64,000 nucleotides of DNA from Schlegelella_A sp038318385 (GTDB lineage Bacteria; Pseudomonadota; Gammaproteobacteria; Burkholderiales; Burkholderiaceae_C): positions 1-64,000 of the forward strand of contig JBBQCD010000015.1 of assembly GCA_038318385.1 (NCBI GenBank), given 5' to 3'. Positions 48,789 through 57,274 of the stretch are shown piece after piece. The notes below the pieces were generated by a model, which saw nothing but the letters and a program-made list of their open reading frames with translations, searched no databases and was not told where the DNA came from. The position numbers and the translations under genes are program-made. Every line of letters begins with the position of its first letter. Within the stretch, counting starts at the first letter, position 1.

Positions 48789-49568
48789 ATGTTCCAGCGC
48801 CTTCGCGAAGACATCGCCTGCATCCTTGAGCGCGACCCCGCAGCGCGCAGCGCCTGGGAGGTGCTGACCTGCTATCCGGGTCTGCACGCGATCGCGATGC
48901 ACCGCCGGGCTGCCGCGTGCCGGGGCGCCGGCCTTCATTGGCTCGCGCGTTTCATCTCGAACGTGGCCCGGTTCCTCACCGGCATCGAGATCCATCCCGG
49001 CGCGAAGATCGGCCGCCGTGTCTTCATCGACCACGGCATGGGCGTCGTCGTCGGCGAGACCGCGGAGATCGGCGACGACTGCACGATCTACCAAGGGGTG
49101 ACCCTGGGCGGGACCTCCCTCGCCAAGGGCGCCAAGCGCCACCCCACGCTCGGACGCGGGGTCATCGTGGGCGCCAATTCACAGGTTCTCGGCGGTTTCA
49201 CGGTCGGCGACGGCGCTCGCGTCGGCTCGAATGCCGTGGTGCTGCGCGAAGTGCCTCCCGGCGCGACCGCGGTCGGTAACCCGGCGCGCGTGCTGCATGC
49301 CGACGTCGATGCCCGACGCGAGGATGCGGCCGCGAAGATGGGCTTCTCGGCCTATGGCGTCAGCCAGGGTGACGATCCGCTCTCCCAGGCGATGAAGGGG
49401 CTGATCGACAACGCCTCCGGCCATGAGCACCAGATCGCGATGCTGTGGCAGGCGATCGAGAAACTCTCCCAGCGCTCTCGGGAACTGCCGTCGGAAGACT
49501 GCGTGCCGCTGGGCGCGCAGACCAGCGAGCACTTCGACGCCGATCGCCTCAACCGGCTGATGAAGTAG
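48789..49568 (+). CDS. cysE: Serine O-acetyltransferase
   Basis: A 259-residue enzyme making O-acetylserine for cysteine synthesis. The N-terminal helical part starts MFQRLREDIACILERDPAAR; the left-handed beta-helix has GIEIHPGAKIGRRVFIDHGM, GVVVGETAEIGDDCTIYQGV and TLGGTSLAKGAKRHPTLGRG. The length and short N-terminus match the EpsC/NifP-like type. A C-terminal extension of about 60 residues follows the repeat. Often coupled with Fe-S genes in relatives, but not here. Its end overlaps the convergent mog gene by 20 bases. Confidence 0.95.
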   Translation: MFQRLREDIACILERDPAARSAWEVLTCYPGLHAIAMHRRAAACRGAGLHWLARFISNVARFLTGIEIHPGAKIGRRVFIDHGMGVVVGETAEIGDDCTIYQGVTLGGTSLAKGAKRHPTLGRGVIVGANSQVLGGFTVGDGARVGSNAVVLREVPPGATAVGNPARVLHADVDARREDAAAKMGFSAYGVSQGDDPLSQAMKGLIDNASGHEHQIAMLWQAIEKLSQRSRELPSEDCVPLGAQTSEHFDADRLNRLMK

Positions 49569-50166
49569 GCCGCAGCGCGGATTTCGGCCGGAAGGCCTTG
49601 CAGACCGCCGCGTCGCACTCGAGGTAGGGTCCCCCGATCAGGTCGATGCAGTAGGGGACGGCGGCAAAGATCCCCGGCACCGGCGGCGTCGCGTCCGGCA
49701 GCCCCTCCAGCGTCTCGGCAATGGACTTCGGCTGCCCCGGCAGGTTGACGATGAGCGCCTTGCCGCGGATCACCGCGACCTGGCGCGACAGGATCGCCGT
49801 CGGCACGAACTTCAGGCTGATCTGTCGCATCTGTTCACCGAAGCCGGGCATCACCTTGGTCGCTACCGCGAGCGTGGCCTCGGGCGTGACGTCGCGGGCC
49901 GCAGGCCCCGTGCCACCGGTGGTCAGGACGAGATGGCACCCCTGGATGTCGACGAGGTCGCGCAGCGCCGCACTGACGACTTCTTCCTCGTCGGGTACGA
50001 GCCGGGTCTCCCAGACGACCGGATTGCGCAACGCACGTCCCAGCCACGCCTGCAGGGCCGGGATGCCCTGGTCGGTGTAGACCCCGCTCGAAGCGCGATC
50101 GCTGACCGAGACCAGGCCGATGCGCACGGAATCCCTGGGGGGGGTGGAGGAAGGGGCTTCAGCCAT
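49549..50166 (-). CDS. mog: Molybdopterin adenylyltransferase
   Basis: A 205-residue MogA-type enzyme that adenylates molybdopterin before molybdenum insertion. The molybdopterin-binding core is intact: RIGLVSVSDRASSGVYTDQG, VLTTGGTGPAARDVTPEAT, GFGEQMRQISLKFVPTAILS and NLPGQPKSIAETLEGLPDAT. Its start codon lies inside the last codons of the upstream darP gene (8-base overlap), so they are coupled. It would supply cofactor for molybdoenzymes such as the formate-dehydrogenase-type protein at the right edge. Confidence 0.95.
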   Translation of the reverse strand: MAEAPSSTPPRDSVRIGLVSVSDRASSGVYTDQGIPALQAWLGRALRNPVVWETRLVPDEEEVVSAALRDLVDIQGCHLVLTTGGTGPAARDVTPEATLAVATKVMPGFGEQMRQISLKFVPTAILSRQVAVIRGKALIVNLPGQPKSIAETLEGLPDATPPVPGIFAAVPYCIDLIGGPYLECDAAVCKAFRPKSALRPTSSAG

Positions 50167-50707
50167 CGTCGCCCGTGCCCTGGCGGATGAATCGGAACAG
50201 TTCGCGGTAGGCGCGCCCGTTGCGCTTCTCCGCAACCAGGCTCGCATCCTTGCGCGCGTTGCGGACGAGGGTGCGCAGCTGCTGGACGTCCGTGCGGGGA
50301 TGTTCGGCGATCCATCGCGTCGCCGTCTCGTCGCTCTCGATCAGTTGCGCGCGCCAGCGCTCGGCTTCGTGCAGCGCGAGTGAATCGCGCGCGCGCCCCA
50401 GCTGCATCTCGGCGACGGCGGTGCGTATCGGCTCGACTTCGGCGGCGCGCATCAGCTTGCCGATGTATTGCATCTGTCGGCGTTTGCCTTCGTGGGTGGC
50501 GGTACGCTTCCAGGCGCGCACCGCGTCCAGCAGCGTCTCCGACAGCGGCAGCGCATCCAGTCGTTCCGCAGGCATTTCGGTGAGCGCCTCGCCCAGACTC
50601 TGCAGGTCGTGCGACTCCTGCTTGCGCCGCGTCTTGCTCGGTCGAATCGCCTGAGGCGTGTTGGCGGTGGTGTCGGCGCTTTCTGGCGGAATCTTCGCGG
50701 CGGTCAT
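50159..50707 (-). CDS. darP: Ribosome biogenesis factor YjgA/DarP (DUF615)
   Basis: A 182-residue helical basic protein that associates with 50S precursors and aids late large-subunit assembly. Recognised by RPSKTRRKQESHDLQSLGEA, HEGKRRQMQYIGKLMRAAEV and AYRELFRFIRQ. Divergent from pmbA with 95 bases between starts, the typical proteobacterial yjgA-pmbA pair. It overlaps mog by eight bases. Confidence 0.93.
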   Translation of the reverse strand: MTAAKIPPESADTTANTPQAIRPSKTRRKQESHDLQSLGEALTEMPAERLDALPLSETLLDAVRAWKRTATHEGKRRQMQYIGKLMRAAEVEPIRTAVAEMQLGRARDSLALHEAERWRAQLIESDETATRWIAEHPRTDVQQLRTLVRNARKDASLVAEKRNGRAYRELFRFIRQGTGDDG

Positions 50708-50802
50708 GGGTTCGGGTTCCCGGAGGAGGACCGGTGCGTCGTTATGATAGCCGCGCCGTGCGTCCGCCCGCGTGTCGGCGCCCTCTCACGAACCGCCACT
50801 GC

Positions 50803-52203
50803 ATGTCCCGCAAAGCCTCCTCGCCGCACTCCGAATCCCGCGTCTTCGCCTACAGCCGCGATCATTTCCAGGGCCTCGTCGAGGATGCGCTGGCCCTGGC
50901 CCACAAGCTCGGTGCCAGCGACGCCGCGGCCGAAGTCTCGGAAGGGGTCGGCCTGTCGGTATCGGTGCGCAAGGGCGAGATCGAGAACGTCGAGCGCAAC
51001 CGCGACAAGTCGCTCGGCATCACTGTCTACGCCGGCCAGCGCCGCGGCAATGCGAGCACGTCCGACTTCTCGCGCGCGGCGCTCGAGCAGACAGTGCGGG
51101 CGGCCCACGATATCGCGCGTTTCACCGCCGAGGACCCGGCCGCCGGCTTGCCGGACGCCGACGACATGGCGCTCGGCGCCGCAGCGCGCCGCGATCTCGA
51201 TCTGTTCCACCCGTGGACCGTCGATGCCGCCGCCGCCGCCGCGATCGCCCATCGTTGCGAGGCCGCGGCACTCGCTGTCGACCCGCGCGTCACCAACTCC
51301 GAAGGGGCCGGGGTGTCGGCTCAGCAGTCGCACTTCTATGCCGGCAACAGCCGTGGCTTCGGCGGCGGATACCCGAGTTCGAGGCACTCGATTTCCGTGG
51401 CGCCGATCGCCTCGCTGCCCGGACGCGGCGGCGACGACATGCAGCGCGACGCCTGGTACACCTCGATGCGTGCGCCCGCCGAGCTCGCGGCGCCGGAAGC
51501 CGTCGGACGCTACGCCGCCGAGCGCGCGCTCTCGCGCTTGCGCTCCCGCAAGATCAAGACCTGCGAAGTGCCGGTCCTGTTCGAGTCGTCGCTCGCATCG
51601 GGCCTGCTCGGCGCCTATGTCCAGGCGACCAGTGGCGGCGCGCTCTATCGCAAGTCGAGCTTCCTCCAGGACAGCCTCGGCCAGCAGGTGCTCGCCGCCC
51701 ACGTCGATATTGCCGAGGACCCGCACCGCCCGCGCGGCAAGGGCAGCGCCCCCTTCGACGACGAAGGCGTGCTGACCCGGCCACGCGATGTGGTCCGCGG
51801 CGGCGTCGTCGAAGGCTATTTCCTCTCGACTTACTCGGCCCGCAAGCTGGGGATGCGCACGACCGGGCATTCCGGAGGCTCGCACAACCTCGTCGCGACG
51901 AGCCGGACCACGCATGCCGGCGACGACCTGGATGCGATGCTGAGGAAGCTGCACCGCGGCCTGTTCGTCATCGAACTGATGGGCCAGGGCGTGAACTACG
52001 TGACGGGCGACTATTCGCGTGGCGCCGCCGGCTTCTGGGTCGAGGGCGGGCGCATCGCCTATCCGGTGCACGAGGTGACGATCGCCGGAAACATGCGGAC
52101 GATGTTCAAGGGCATCGTGGCCATCGGTGCCGATGCGTACATCATGGGCAGCAGGTCCATCGGCTCGGTCCTGATCGAGCGGATGAAGATTGCCGGTCTC
52201 TGA
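50803..52203 (+). CDS. pmbA: Metalloprotease PmbA/TldE
   Basis: A 466-residue partner of TldD; the heterodimer degrades unfolded peptides and matures microcin-type peptides. PmbA/TldE itself lacks the zinc HExxH, and none is seen here. Family segments are GVGLSVSVRKGEIENVERNR, KSLGITVYAGQRRGNASTSD, LGQQVLAAHVDIAEDPHRPR and NYVTGDYSRGAAGFWVEGGR. ATG 50803 is chosen because upstream in-frame sequence has no homology. No tldD gene is in the window. Confidence 0.94.
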   Translation: MSRKASSPHSESRVFAYSRDHFQGLVEDALALAHKLGASDAAAEVSEGVGLSVSVRKGEIENVERNRDKSLGITVYAGQRRGNASTSDFSRAALEQTVRAAHDIARFTAEDPAAGLPDADDMALGAAARRDLDLFHPWTVDAAAAAAIAHRCEAAALAVDPRVTNSEGAGVSAQQSHFYAGNSRGFGGGYPSSRHSISVAPIASLPGRGGDDMQRDAWYTSMRAPAELAAPEAVGRYAAERALSRLRSRKIKTCEVPVLFESSLASGLLGAYVQATSGGALYRKSSFLQDSLGQQVLAAHVDIAEDPHRPRGKGSAPFDDEGVLTRPRDVVRGGVVEGYFLSTYSARKLGMRTTGHSGGSHNLVATSRTTHAGDDLDAMLRKLHRGLFVIELMGQGVNYVTGDYSRGAAGFWVEGGRIAYPVHEVTIAGNMRTMFKGIVAIGADAYIMGSRSIGSVLIERMKIAGL

Positions 52204-52368
52204 GCCGGCGCGTCCCGGCCCGCAGATCGTCCCCGATGCGCGGGTGAACCCTCGGTTCGGGCACGGCGCGGACAACGGGTAAACACGGTCGGCTCCCGGG
52301 AACCCCACTTTTAAAATCAATGGCTGACCGCTTCGGCGGACATCCCCTACCAACAGGAGGTTTCCCAC

Positions 52369-53451
52369 ATGGAACGTCGTTCCTTTATCCGTACCACCGG
52401 CTTGGCCGGCGTACTTGCCGCGGGGGTCGCCCCGGCTGTCGTCAACGCGCAGGCCAACATCCGCTGGCGCATCGCCTCGAGCTTCCCGCGCTCGCTGGAT
52501 ACGATCTTCGGTGGCGCCGACGTGTTCGCCAAGAAGATCGGTGAAATGACCGGCGGCAAGTTCCAGGTGTCCGTGCATGCGGCCGGTGAACTGATGCCGG
52601 CGTTCGGAGTCGTCGACGGCGTCCAGAACGGCACCGTCGAGGTCGCGCACACGGCGCCGTACTACTTCTTCGGCAAGGATCCGGTGTTCGCGCTCGGCTG
52701 CGCGATCCCCTTCGGACTCAACGCGCGGCAGATGAACGCGTGGATGTACGAAGGCAACGGCATGAAGCTGATGCGCGAGTTCTACGCCAAGTACAACATC
52801 GTCAATTTCCCCGGCGGCAACACCGGTGCGCAGATGGGTGGCTGGTTCCGCAAGGAGATCAAGTCCATCGCCGACATCAAGGGCCTGAAGTTCCGCATCG
52901 GCGGTTTCGGTGGCAAGGTGATCGAGCGCATCGGCGGGGTTCCGCAGAACATCCCGGGCGGCGAGATCTACCAGGCTCTCGAGAAGGGCACGATCGATGC
53001 GGCGGAGTGGGTCGGTCCGTACGACGACCTCAAGCTCGGCTTCATCAAGGTCGCGCCGAACTACTACTACCCGGGATGGTGGGAAGGCGGCCCCGAACTC
53101 GACTTCTTCATCAATTCGAAGGCGTGGGAGGCGTTGTCGGCCGAGCACAAGGCGATGGTCGAGACCGCAGCGGCTTATGCCAACATCGAAATGCTGGCGA
53201 AGTACGACTACCGCAACCCGGCTGCGCTGAAGACGCTGGTCGGTCAGGGGACCAAGCTCTTCCGCTTCCCGAAGGACATGATGGAAGGCGCCTTCAAGGC
53301 CTCCGGCGAGCTTTACAGCGAGCTCAGCGCGAGCAACGCCGACTGGAAGAAGATCTACGCCGACTTCCAGGGATGGCGCCGGGATGCGAATCTCTGGTTC
53401 CGCTTCACGGAAGCCGGTTTCGACGACTTCATGCAGGCGCAGAAACTCTGA
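52369..53451 (+). CDS. dctP: TRAP transporter substrate-binding protein
   Basis: A 360-residue periplasmic binding protein. The N-terminus MERRSFIRTTGLAGVLAAGV is a twin-arginine signal with cleavage after VNAQA, so it is exported folded. It has a good AGGAGG ribosome site. The mature protein fits the TakP/2-oxoacid subgroup: WRIASSFPRSLDTIFGGADV, LKFRIGGFGGKVIERIGGVP (ligand-binding Arg) and AAEWVGPYDDLKLGF with Trp residues lining the site. Lactate, pyruvate or another 2-oxo acid is a likely ligand. It points towards its membrane subunits, which lie on the opposite strand beyond a terminator. Confidence 0.93.
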   Translation: MERRSFIRTTGLAGVLAAGVAPAVVNAQANIRWRIASSFPRSLDTIFGGADVFAKKIGEMTGGKFQVSVHAAGELMPAFGVVDGVQNGTVEVAHTAPYYFFGKDPVFALGCAIPFGLNARQMNAWMYEGNGMKLMREFYAKYNIVNFPGGNTGAQMGGWFRKEIKSIADIKGLKFRIGGFGGKVIERIGGVPQNIPGGEIYQALEKGTIDAAEWVGPYDDLKLGFIKVAPNYYYPGWWEGGPELDFFINSKAWEALSAEHKAMVETAAAYANIEMLAKYDYRNPAALKTLVGQGTKLFRFPKDMMEGAFKASGELYSELSASNADWKKIYADFQGWRRDANLWFRFTEAGFDDFMQAQKL

Positions 53452-53465
53452 CCATCGCGCGTCAA

Positions 53466-53496
53466 GAAAAAGCCCCGCAACCGCGGGGCTTTTTTC
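53466..53496. terminator. Bidirectional intrinsic terminator
   Basis: The stem AGCCCCGC (53471-53478) with GCGGGGCT (53483-53490) and a four-base loop is flanked by an A-run on the left and a T-run on the right. It can therefore stop transcripts from dctP (plus) and from dctM (minus). Confidence 0.93.
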
Positions 53497-53565
53497 ATGG
53501 CTTCCGAGCCGCCATGGCGGCTCGGAATTGCCGCTAGGCCGTGGCCGGGGTTTCCGGTGCCACCC

Positions 53566-55338
53566 TCACGGCTTCTTGTCGGCGTCCTTCTTGTAGCCCT
53601 CGAGCAGACTCTTCATCGCGTCCGAATCCGACTGACCCTGGCCAGCATCCGGGGCTGCAGTGGATGACGCCGGTCCGGGGGCCGGCACGGCAAGCCCCGC
53701 GGCGGGGTCTCCCGCCTTGGACTCGGACCCGCGCTGCATCTGCTGGAAGGCCTTGTCGACGTCGACCGTAGGGCCCTTGCTGGCGCCGCTGGAAACCAGC
53801 CCCGGGAAGGCGATGACCAGTCCGACCATGATCACCTGGATGATCACGAACGGCACTGCACCCCAGTAGATCTGGCCGATCGTCACTTTCCTGACGCGCT
53901 TCTTGGTCACCTTGTCGTCGTAGTCCTCTGTCGGCGCCACGCTGCGCAGGTAGAAGAGGGCGAAGCCGAACGGCGGGTGCATGAACGAGGTCTGCATGTT
54001 GATCGCCAGCAGGACGCCGAACCAGACGAGATCGATGCCCAGCTTGTCAGCCACGGGACCGATCAGGGGAATGACGATGAACGACAGCTCGAAGAAGTCG
54101 AGGAAGAAGGCCAGGAAGAAGATCAGGATGTTGACGACGATCAGGAACCCGAGCTGCCCGCCCGGCAGGCTGGTCAGCAGGTGCTCCACCCAGATCGGAC
54201 CGTCGACGGCCTGGAAGGAGAGGCTGAACACCGTCGAGCCGATCAGGATGAAGAGCACGAAGCAGGAGAGCTTCATGGTCGAGTCCATCGCCTGGCGCAT
54301 CAGCCGCATGTCCATGCGGCGACGCGCGAAGGCCATCGCCAGCGCGCCGGTCGCGCCCATCGCCCCGCCTTCGGTCGGCGTGGCCACGCCGAGGAAGATC
54401 GTGCCGAGGACGAGGAAGATCAGCGCCAGCGGCGGAATCAGCACGAAGGTGACGCGCTCGGCCATCCGCGACAGCAGGTTCAGTTTCAGTGCCCGGTTCA
54501 AGACCGCCAGCACGAAGGCGACGCCGACGCCCACGGACATCGAGATGACGATCAGCTCGTCGGTCGGTGTCGATTCGGGCCGGGTCTTGGCAAACACAAT
54601 CGCCGAACCGACCGAAAGCAGGAACAGCACGCCGAGCGAGCGCAGGCCGGGAGCGCCGTTGTCCTCGCGGATCGTCCTGGCTTCCGCCGGCAGGGCGGGC
54701 GCCCAGGAGGGCCGGACGACGCTCACCAGCAGCACGTAGAGGAGGTACAGGCTCGTCAGCACGAACCCGGGTATGAACGCGCCCTTGTACAGGTCGCCGA
54801 CGCTGCGGCCGAGCTGGTCGGCCAGGATGATCAGCACCAGCGATGGCGGAATGATCTGCGCCAGCGTGCCGGAGGCGGCAATGACGCCGGTGGCCACGCG
54901 CCGGTCATAGCCGTAGCGCAGCATGATCGGCAGCGAGATCAGGCCCATCGAGATCACCGACGCGGCGACCACGCCGGTCGTCGCCGCCAGCATCGCGCCG
55001 ACGAGGATCACGGCGTAGGCGAGACCGCCGCGGATCGGCCCGAACAGCTGGCCGATCGTGTCGAGCAGGTCTTCGGCCATGCCCGAGCGTTCGAGCACCA
55101 GCCCCATGAACGTGAAGAACGGGATCGCCAGCAGAGTGTCGTTCTGCATGATCCCGAAGATCCGCAATGGCAGTGCCTGCAGCAGCGTCTGCGGCATCAG
55201 CCCCATCTCGACGCCGACGATGCCGAAGAAGAGGCCGCAGGCGCCGAGCGAGAAGGCGACGGAGTAGCCGAACAGCAGGAAGATGATCAGGCTGCCGAAC
55301 ATGATCGGCGCCATGTTTGCCCCGATGAAATCCATCAT
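53566..55338 (-). CDS. dctM: TRAP transporter large permease (DctM)
   Basis: A 590-residue membrane protein with about 12-13 helices that forms the ion-coupled translocation channel. Characteristic segments are GYSVAFSLGACGLFFGIVGV, ASGTLAQIIPPSLVLIILAD, GVATPTEGGAMGATGALAMA and MQTSFMHPPFGFALFYLRSV. A central insertion and a 70-residue polar C-terminal tail (after AFPGLVSSG) make it longer than the classic DctM of about 425 residues, as in the TakM-like 2-oxoacid branch. Its start overlaps the dctQ stop (ATGA). Confidence 0.94.
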   Translation of the reverse strand: MMDFIGANMAPIMFGSLIIFLLFGYSVAFSLGACGLFFGIVGVEMGLMPQTLLQALPLRIFGIMQNDTLLAIPFFTFMGLVLERSGMAEDLLDTIGQLFGPIRGGLAYAVILVGAMLAATTGVVAASVISMGLISLPIMLRYGYDRRVATGVIAASGTLAQIIPPSLVLIILADQLGRSVGDLYKGAFIPGFVLTSLYLLYVLLVSVVRPSWAPALPAEARTIREDNGAPGLRSLGVLFLLSVGSAIVFAKTRPESTPTDELIVISMSVGVGVAFVLAVLNRALKLNLLSRMAERVTFVLIPPLALIFLVLGTIFLGVATPTEGGAMGATGALAMAFARRRMDMRLMRQAMDSTMKLSCFVLFILIGSTVFSLSFQAVDGPIWVEHLLTSLPGGQLGFLIVVNILIFFLAFFLDFFELSFIVIPLIGPVADKLGIDLVWFGVLLAINMQTSFMHPPFGFALFYLRSVAPTEDYDDKVTKKRVRKVTIGQIYWGAVPFVIIQVIMVGLVIAFPGLVSSGASKGPTVDVDKAFQQMQRGSESKAGDPAAGLAVPAPGPASSTAAPDAGQGQSDSDAMKSLLEGYKKDADKKP

Positions 55339-55967
55339 GGCTTGTTCACCGGAGGCTTCTCGGCGAGCGCCGCCATGTCGCGGGCCACGACTTCCTTTTG
55401 TTGCAGGAACTCGGCGAGCTCCTGCTCGGCGGACTTGCCTTGGGACTTCTGGGAGGGGTCCGGTACCAGCCCCTTGAGGAAGGCGATGCGCTTGATCAGC
55501 TCGGAGATCGCCTGCAGGCCGAGCAACAGGAAGCCGAGCGGAAGCAGGGCGAACACCGGCCAGCGGATCAGCCCACCGGCGTTTGACGAATACTCGTTCA
55601 TCACGTAAGAGCGGATCACCAGCGGCAGCGACAGGTGGATCACGGTGTAGACCAGCGGCAGGACGAAGCAGGTGAGGCCGATGATGTCGACCCAGATCTG
55701 CTTGCGCTTGGAGAGGTGGCCCGAGACGACGTCGATCCTGACGTGTTCCTGGCGCAGCATCGTGTAGCCCGCCGCGAGGAGGAAGACCGCGGCGAAGAGG
55801 TACCACTGGATCTCGAGGTAGGCATTCGAACTCGTGTTGAATGCCTTGCGGACCGCGGCGTTCAGCGCGCTGATCAGCACTGCCGCCAGGACCAGCCATG
55901 CCAGCCAGCGGCCGACGAATTCGCTCATGCGGTCGATCCACCGCGAGACTGTGAGTAGAGCCTGCAC
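55335..55967 (-). CDS. dctQ: TRAP transporter small permease (DctQ)
   Basis: A 210-residue protein with four transmembrane helices (WLAWLVLAAVLISALNAAVR; EIQWYLFAAVFLLAAGYTML; and two more). It supports the large permease in TRAP transport. GTG 55967 is chosen because GGAGGG precedes it and homology starts there; upstream Met codons give an unrelated Arg/Pro-rich leader. A 45-residue charged C-terminal tail follows the last helix. It leads the minus-strand dctQM pair; a 124-base spacer lies upstream. Confidence 0.91.
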   Translation of the reverse strand: MQALLTVSRWIDRMSEFVGRWLAWLVLAAVLISALNAAVRKAFNTSSNAYLEIQWYLFAAVFLLAAGYTMLRQEHVRIDVVSGHLSKRKQIWVDIIGLTCFVLPLVYTVIHLSLPLVIRSYVMNEYSSNAGGLIRWPVFALLPLGFLLLGLQAISELIKRIAFLKGLVPDPSQKSQGKSAEQELAEFLQQKEVVARDMAALAEKPPVNKP

Positions 55968-56091
55968 GTCGCCCTCCGATGGTGCACCAGGTACCGCGCG
56001 CTTCGACGACACGGGCGCATGCCCGCTTTCGAGTCGGCCGGATTCTAGAGAGGCGTGCGGCCGGGGCCGCACGGTCTTACCCTAAGCGGTA

Positions 56092-56436
56092 TCAGGCGCC
56101 GGTGGCCGCCTGGAAGAGTCGTCCCGAGCGGGCACCGCTGCGGCAGAACGCCAGGATGGGCTTGGGCATCGTGCGCAGCAGCTCTGCGAAGCGCGCGATT
56201 TCCTGGGGGCTCTGGAAAGCCGGGCTGACCGGCAGGAAGGCGTATTCGAGCCCGGCGGCGCGCGCCGCGCTTTCCATGGCTGCATGGGTCGGCTGATCGG
56301 GCCCGCCCTCGTGATCGGGGCGATTGTTGATCACGCTGCGATAGCCGGCGTCGGCGACCCAGGTCATCGCGGCGGGCTCGAGTTGCGGCGCGACGCTGAC
56401 GTCGGCGGTCAGACGCTGGACAGAGGGTGTCGACAT
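56092..56436 (-). CDS. DUF442/TIGR01244 family phosphatase-like protein
   Basis: A 114-residue protein with a dual-specificity-phosphatase fold. The P-loop reads ILAFCRSGARSGRL (C-x5-R), and the N-terminal part has the family pattern VAPQLEPAAMTWVADAGYRS then VINNRPDHEGGPDQP. Members often occur fused to or beside sulfide-oxidising persulfide dioxygenases and have been called sulfurtransferases; the substrate here is unknown. It lies 28 bases after yqeY on the same strand. Confidence 0.9.
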   Translation of the reverse strand: MSTPSVQRLTADVSVAPQLEPAAMTWVADAGYRSVINNRPDHEGGPDQPTHAAMESAARAAGLEYAFLPVSPAFQSPQEIARFAELLRTMPKPILAFCRSGARSGRLFQAATGA

Positions 56437-56464
56437 GGTCGGGGCTCGGTTGGGAAGTGGGAAA

Positions 56465-56911
56465 TCAGCGCGTCAGGGCTTGCTTGACGGCGGCCGAGAC
56501 CAGGGCCATGTCGGCCTGCCCGGCGAGACGTGTCTTGGCGGCGGCCATCACGCGCCCCATGTCCGACGGGCCTGCGGCCCCGGTCTCGGCGACGATGGCC
56601 TCGACGACGGCGCGGATCGCCGCGGCGTCGAGGCGCTGCGGCAGGTAGGCCTCGAGGATTTTCTGCTCGGCCTCTTCCTTGGCGACCAGGTCCGGACGCT
56701 GGCCGGCGCTGAACTGCGTGATCGAGTCCTTGCGCTGCTTGACCAGCTTGTCGATGATGACGACGACCGCCGTGTCGTCGAGGACGATGCGCTCGTCGAC
56801 CTCGCGTTGCTTCAGTGCCGCGAGCAGCCCTCGGATCGTCAGCAGGCGCGGTGCGTCCTTCTGGCGCATGGCGTCCTTCATGTCTTCCGTGATCCGGTCC
56901 TTGAGGCTCAT
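56465..56911 (-). CDS. yqeY: GatB/YqeY domain protein
   Basis: A 148-residue helical protein (MSLKDRITEDMKDAMRQKDA; SDMGRVMAAAKTRLAGQADM) with the tRNA-binding YqeY fold related to the tail of GatB. It is the usual neighbour of rpsU. Precise function unknown, perhaps linked to tRNA amidation. A hairpin in the 85-base spacer after rpsU (56953-56975) may partly terminate or stabilise the rpsU message. Confidence 0.93.
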   Translation of the reverse strand: MSLKDRITEDMKDAMRQKDAPRLLTIRGLLAALKQREVDERIVLDDTAVVVIIDKLVKQRKDSITQFSAGQRPDLVAKEEAEQKILEAYLPQRLDAAAIRAVVEAIVAETGAAGPSDMGRVMAAAKTRLAGQADMALVSAAVKQALTR

Positions 56912-56952
56912 CCTGCGATCCCTGGCGCTGCGATTGCGGTTTCAGAAGCGAC

Positions 56953-56975
56953 GAAGCCCGCGGCGTGCGGGCTTC
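56953..56975 (-). terminator. Hairpin between rpsU and yqeY
   Basis: GAAGCCCGC (56953-56961) and GCGGGCTTC (56967-56975) form a perfect 9-bp stem with a 5-base loop. It lies just downstream of rpsU on the minus strand. No T-run follows, so it is more likely an attenuator or RNA-stability hairpin than a full terminator. Confidence 0.5.
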
Positions 56976-56996
56976 AGCGACGAGACTACTCTCGGG

Positions 56997-57209
56997 TCAG
57001 AAAAGCTTTTTCGGCAGTTGCATGCTACGGACGCGCTTGAAATGGCGCTTGACCGCGGCCGCCTTCTTGCGTTTGCGCTCGGCAGTGGGCTTCTCGTAGA
57101 ACTCGCGGGCCCGCAGATCGGTCAGCAAACCGAGCTTTTCGATGGTGCGCTTGAAACGGCGCAGTGCGACGTCGAATGGCTCGTTTTCCTTGACGCGTAT
57201 CGTAGTCAT
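56997..57209 (-). CDS. rpsU: 30S ribosomal protein S21
   Basis: A 70-residue, very basic ribosomal protein. The sequence MTTIRVKENEPFDVALRRFK, LGLLTDLRAREFYEKPTAER and KRKKAAAVKRHFKR is typical for betaproteobacterial S21. It acts in translation initiation on the 30S subunit. It has its own sigma-70 promoter at 57239-57267, and is followed by a hairpin and yqeY. Confidence 0.97.
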   Translation of the reverse strand: MTTIRVKENEPFDVALRRFKRTIEKLGLLTDLRAREFYEKPTAERKRKKAAAVKRHFKRVRSMQLPKKLF

Positions 57210-57238
57210 GTAGCAGTGTGAATTGCGGTGAAACGCGA

Positions 57239-57267
57239 ATTATAGCTGCCTCAGGGGGCTGCTGCAA
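57239..57267 (-). promoter_or_regulatory. Sigma-70 promoter of rpsU
   Basis: Read on the minus strand, the -35 is TTGCAG (57267-57262) and the -10 is TATAAT (57244-57239, perfect consensus), with a 17-base spacer. It sits 30 bases upstream of the rpsU ATG and directly after the flavoprotein stop. Confidence 0.8.
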
Positions 57268-57274
57268 CGGACCC

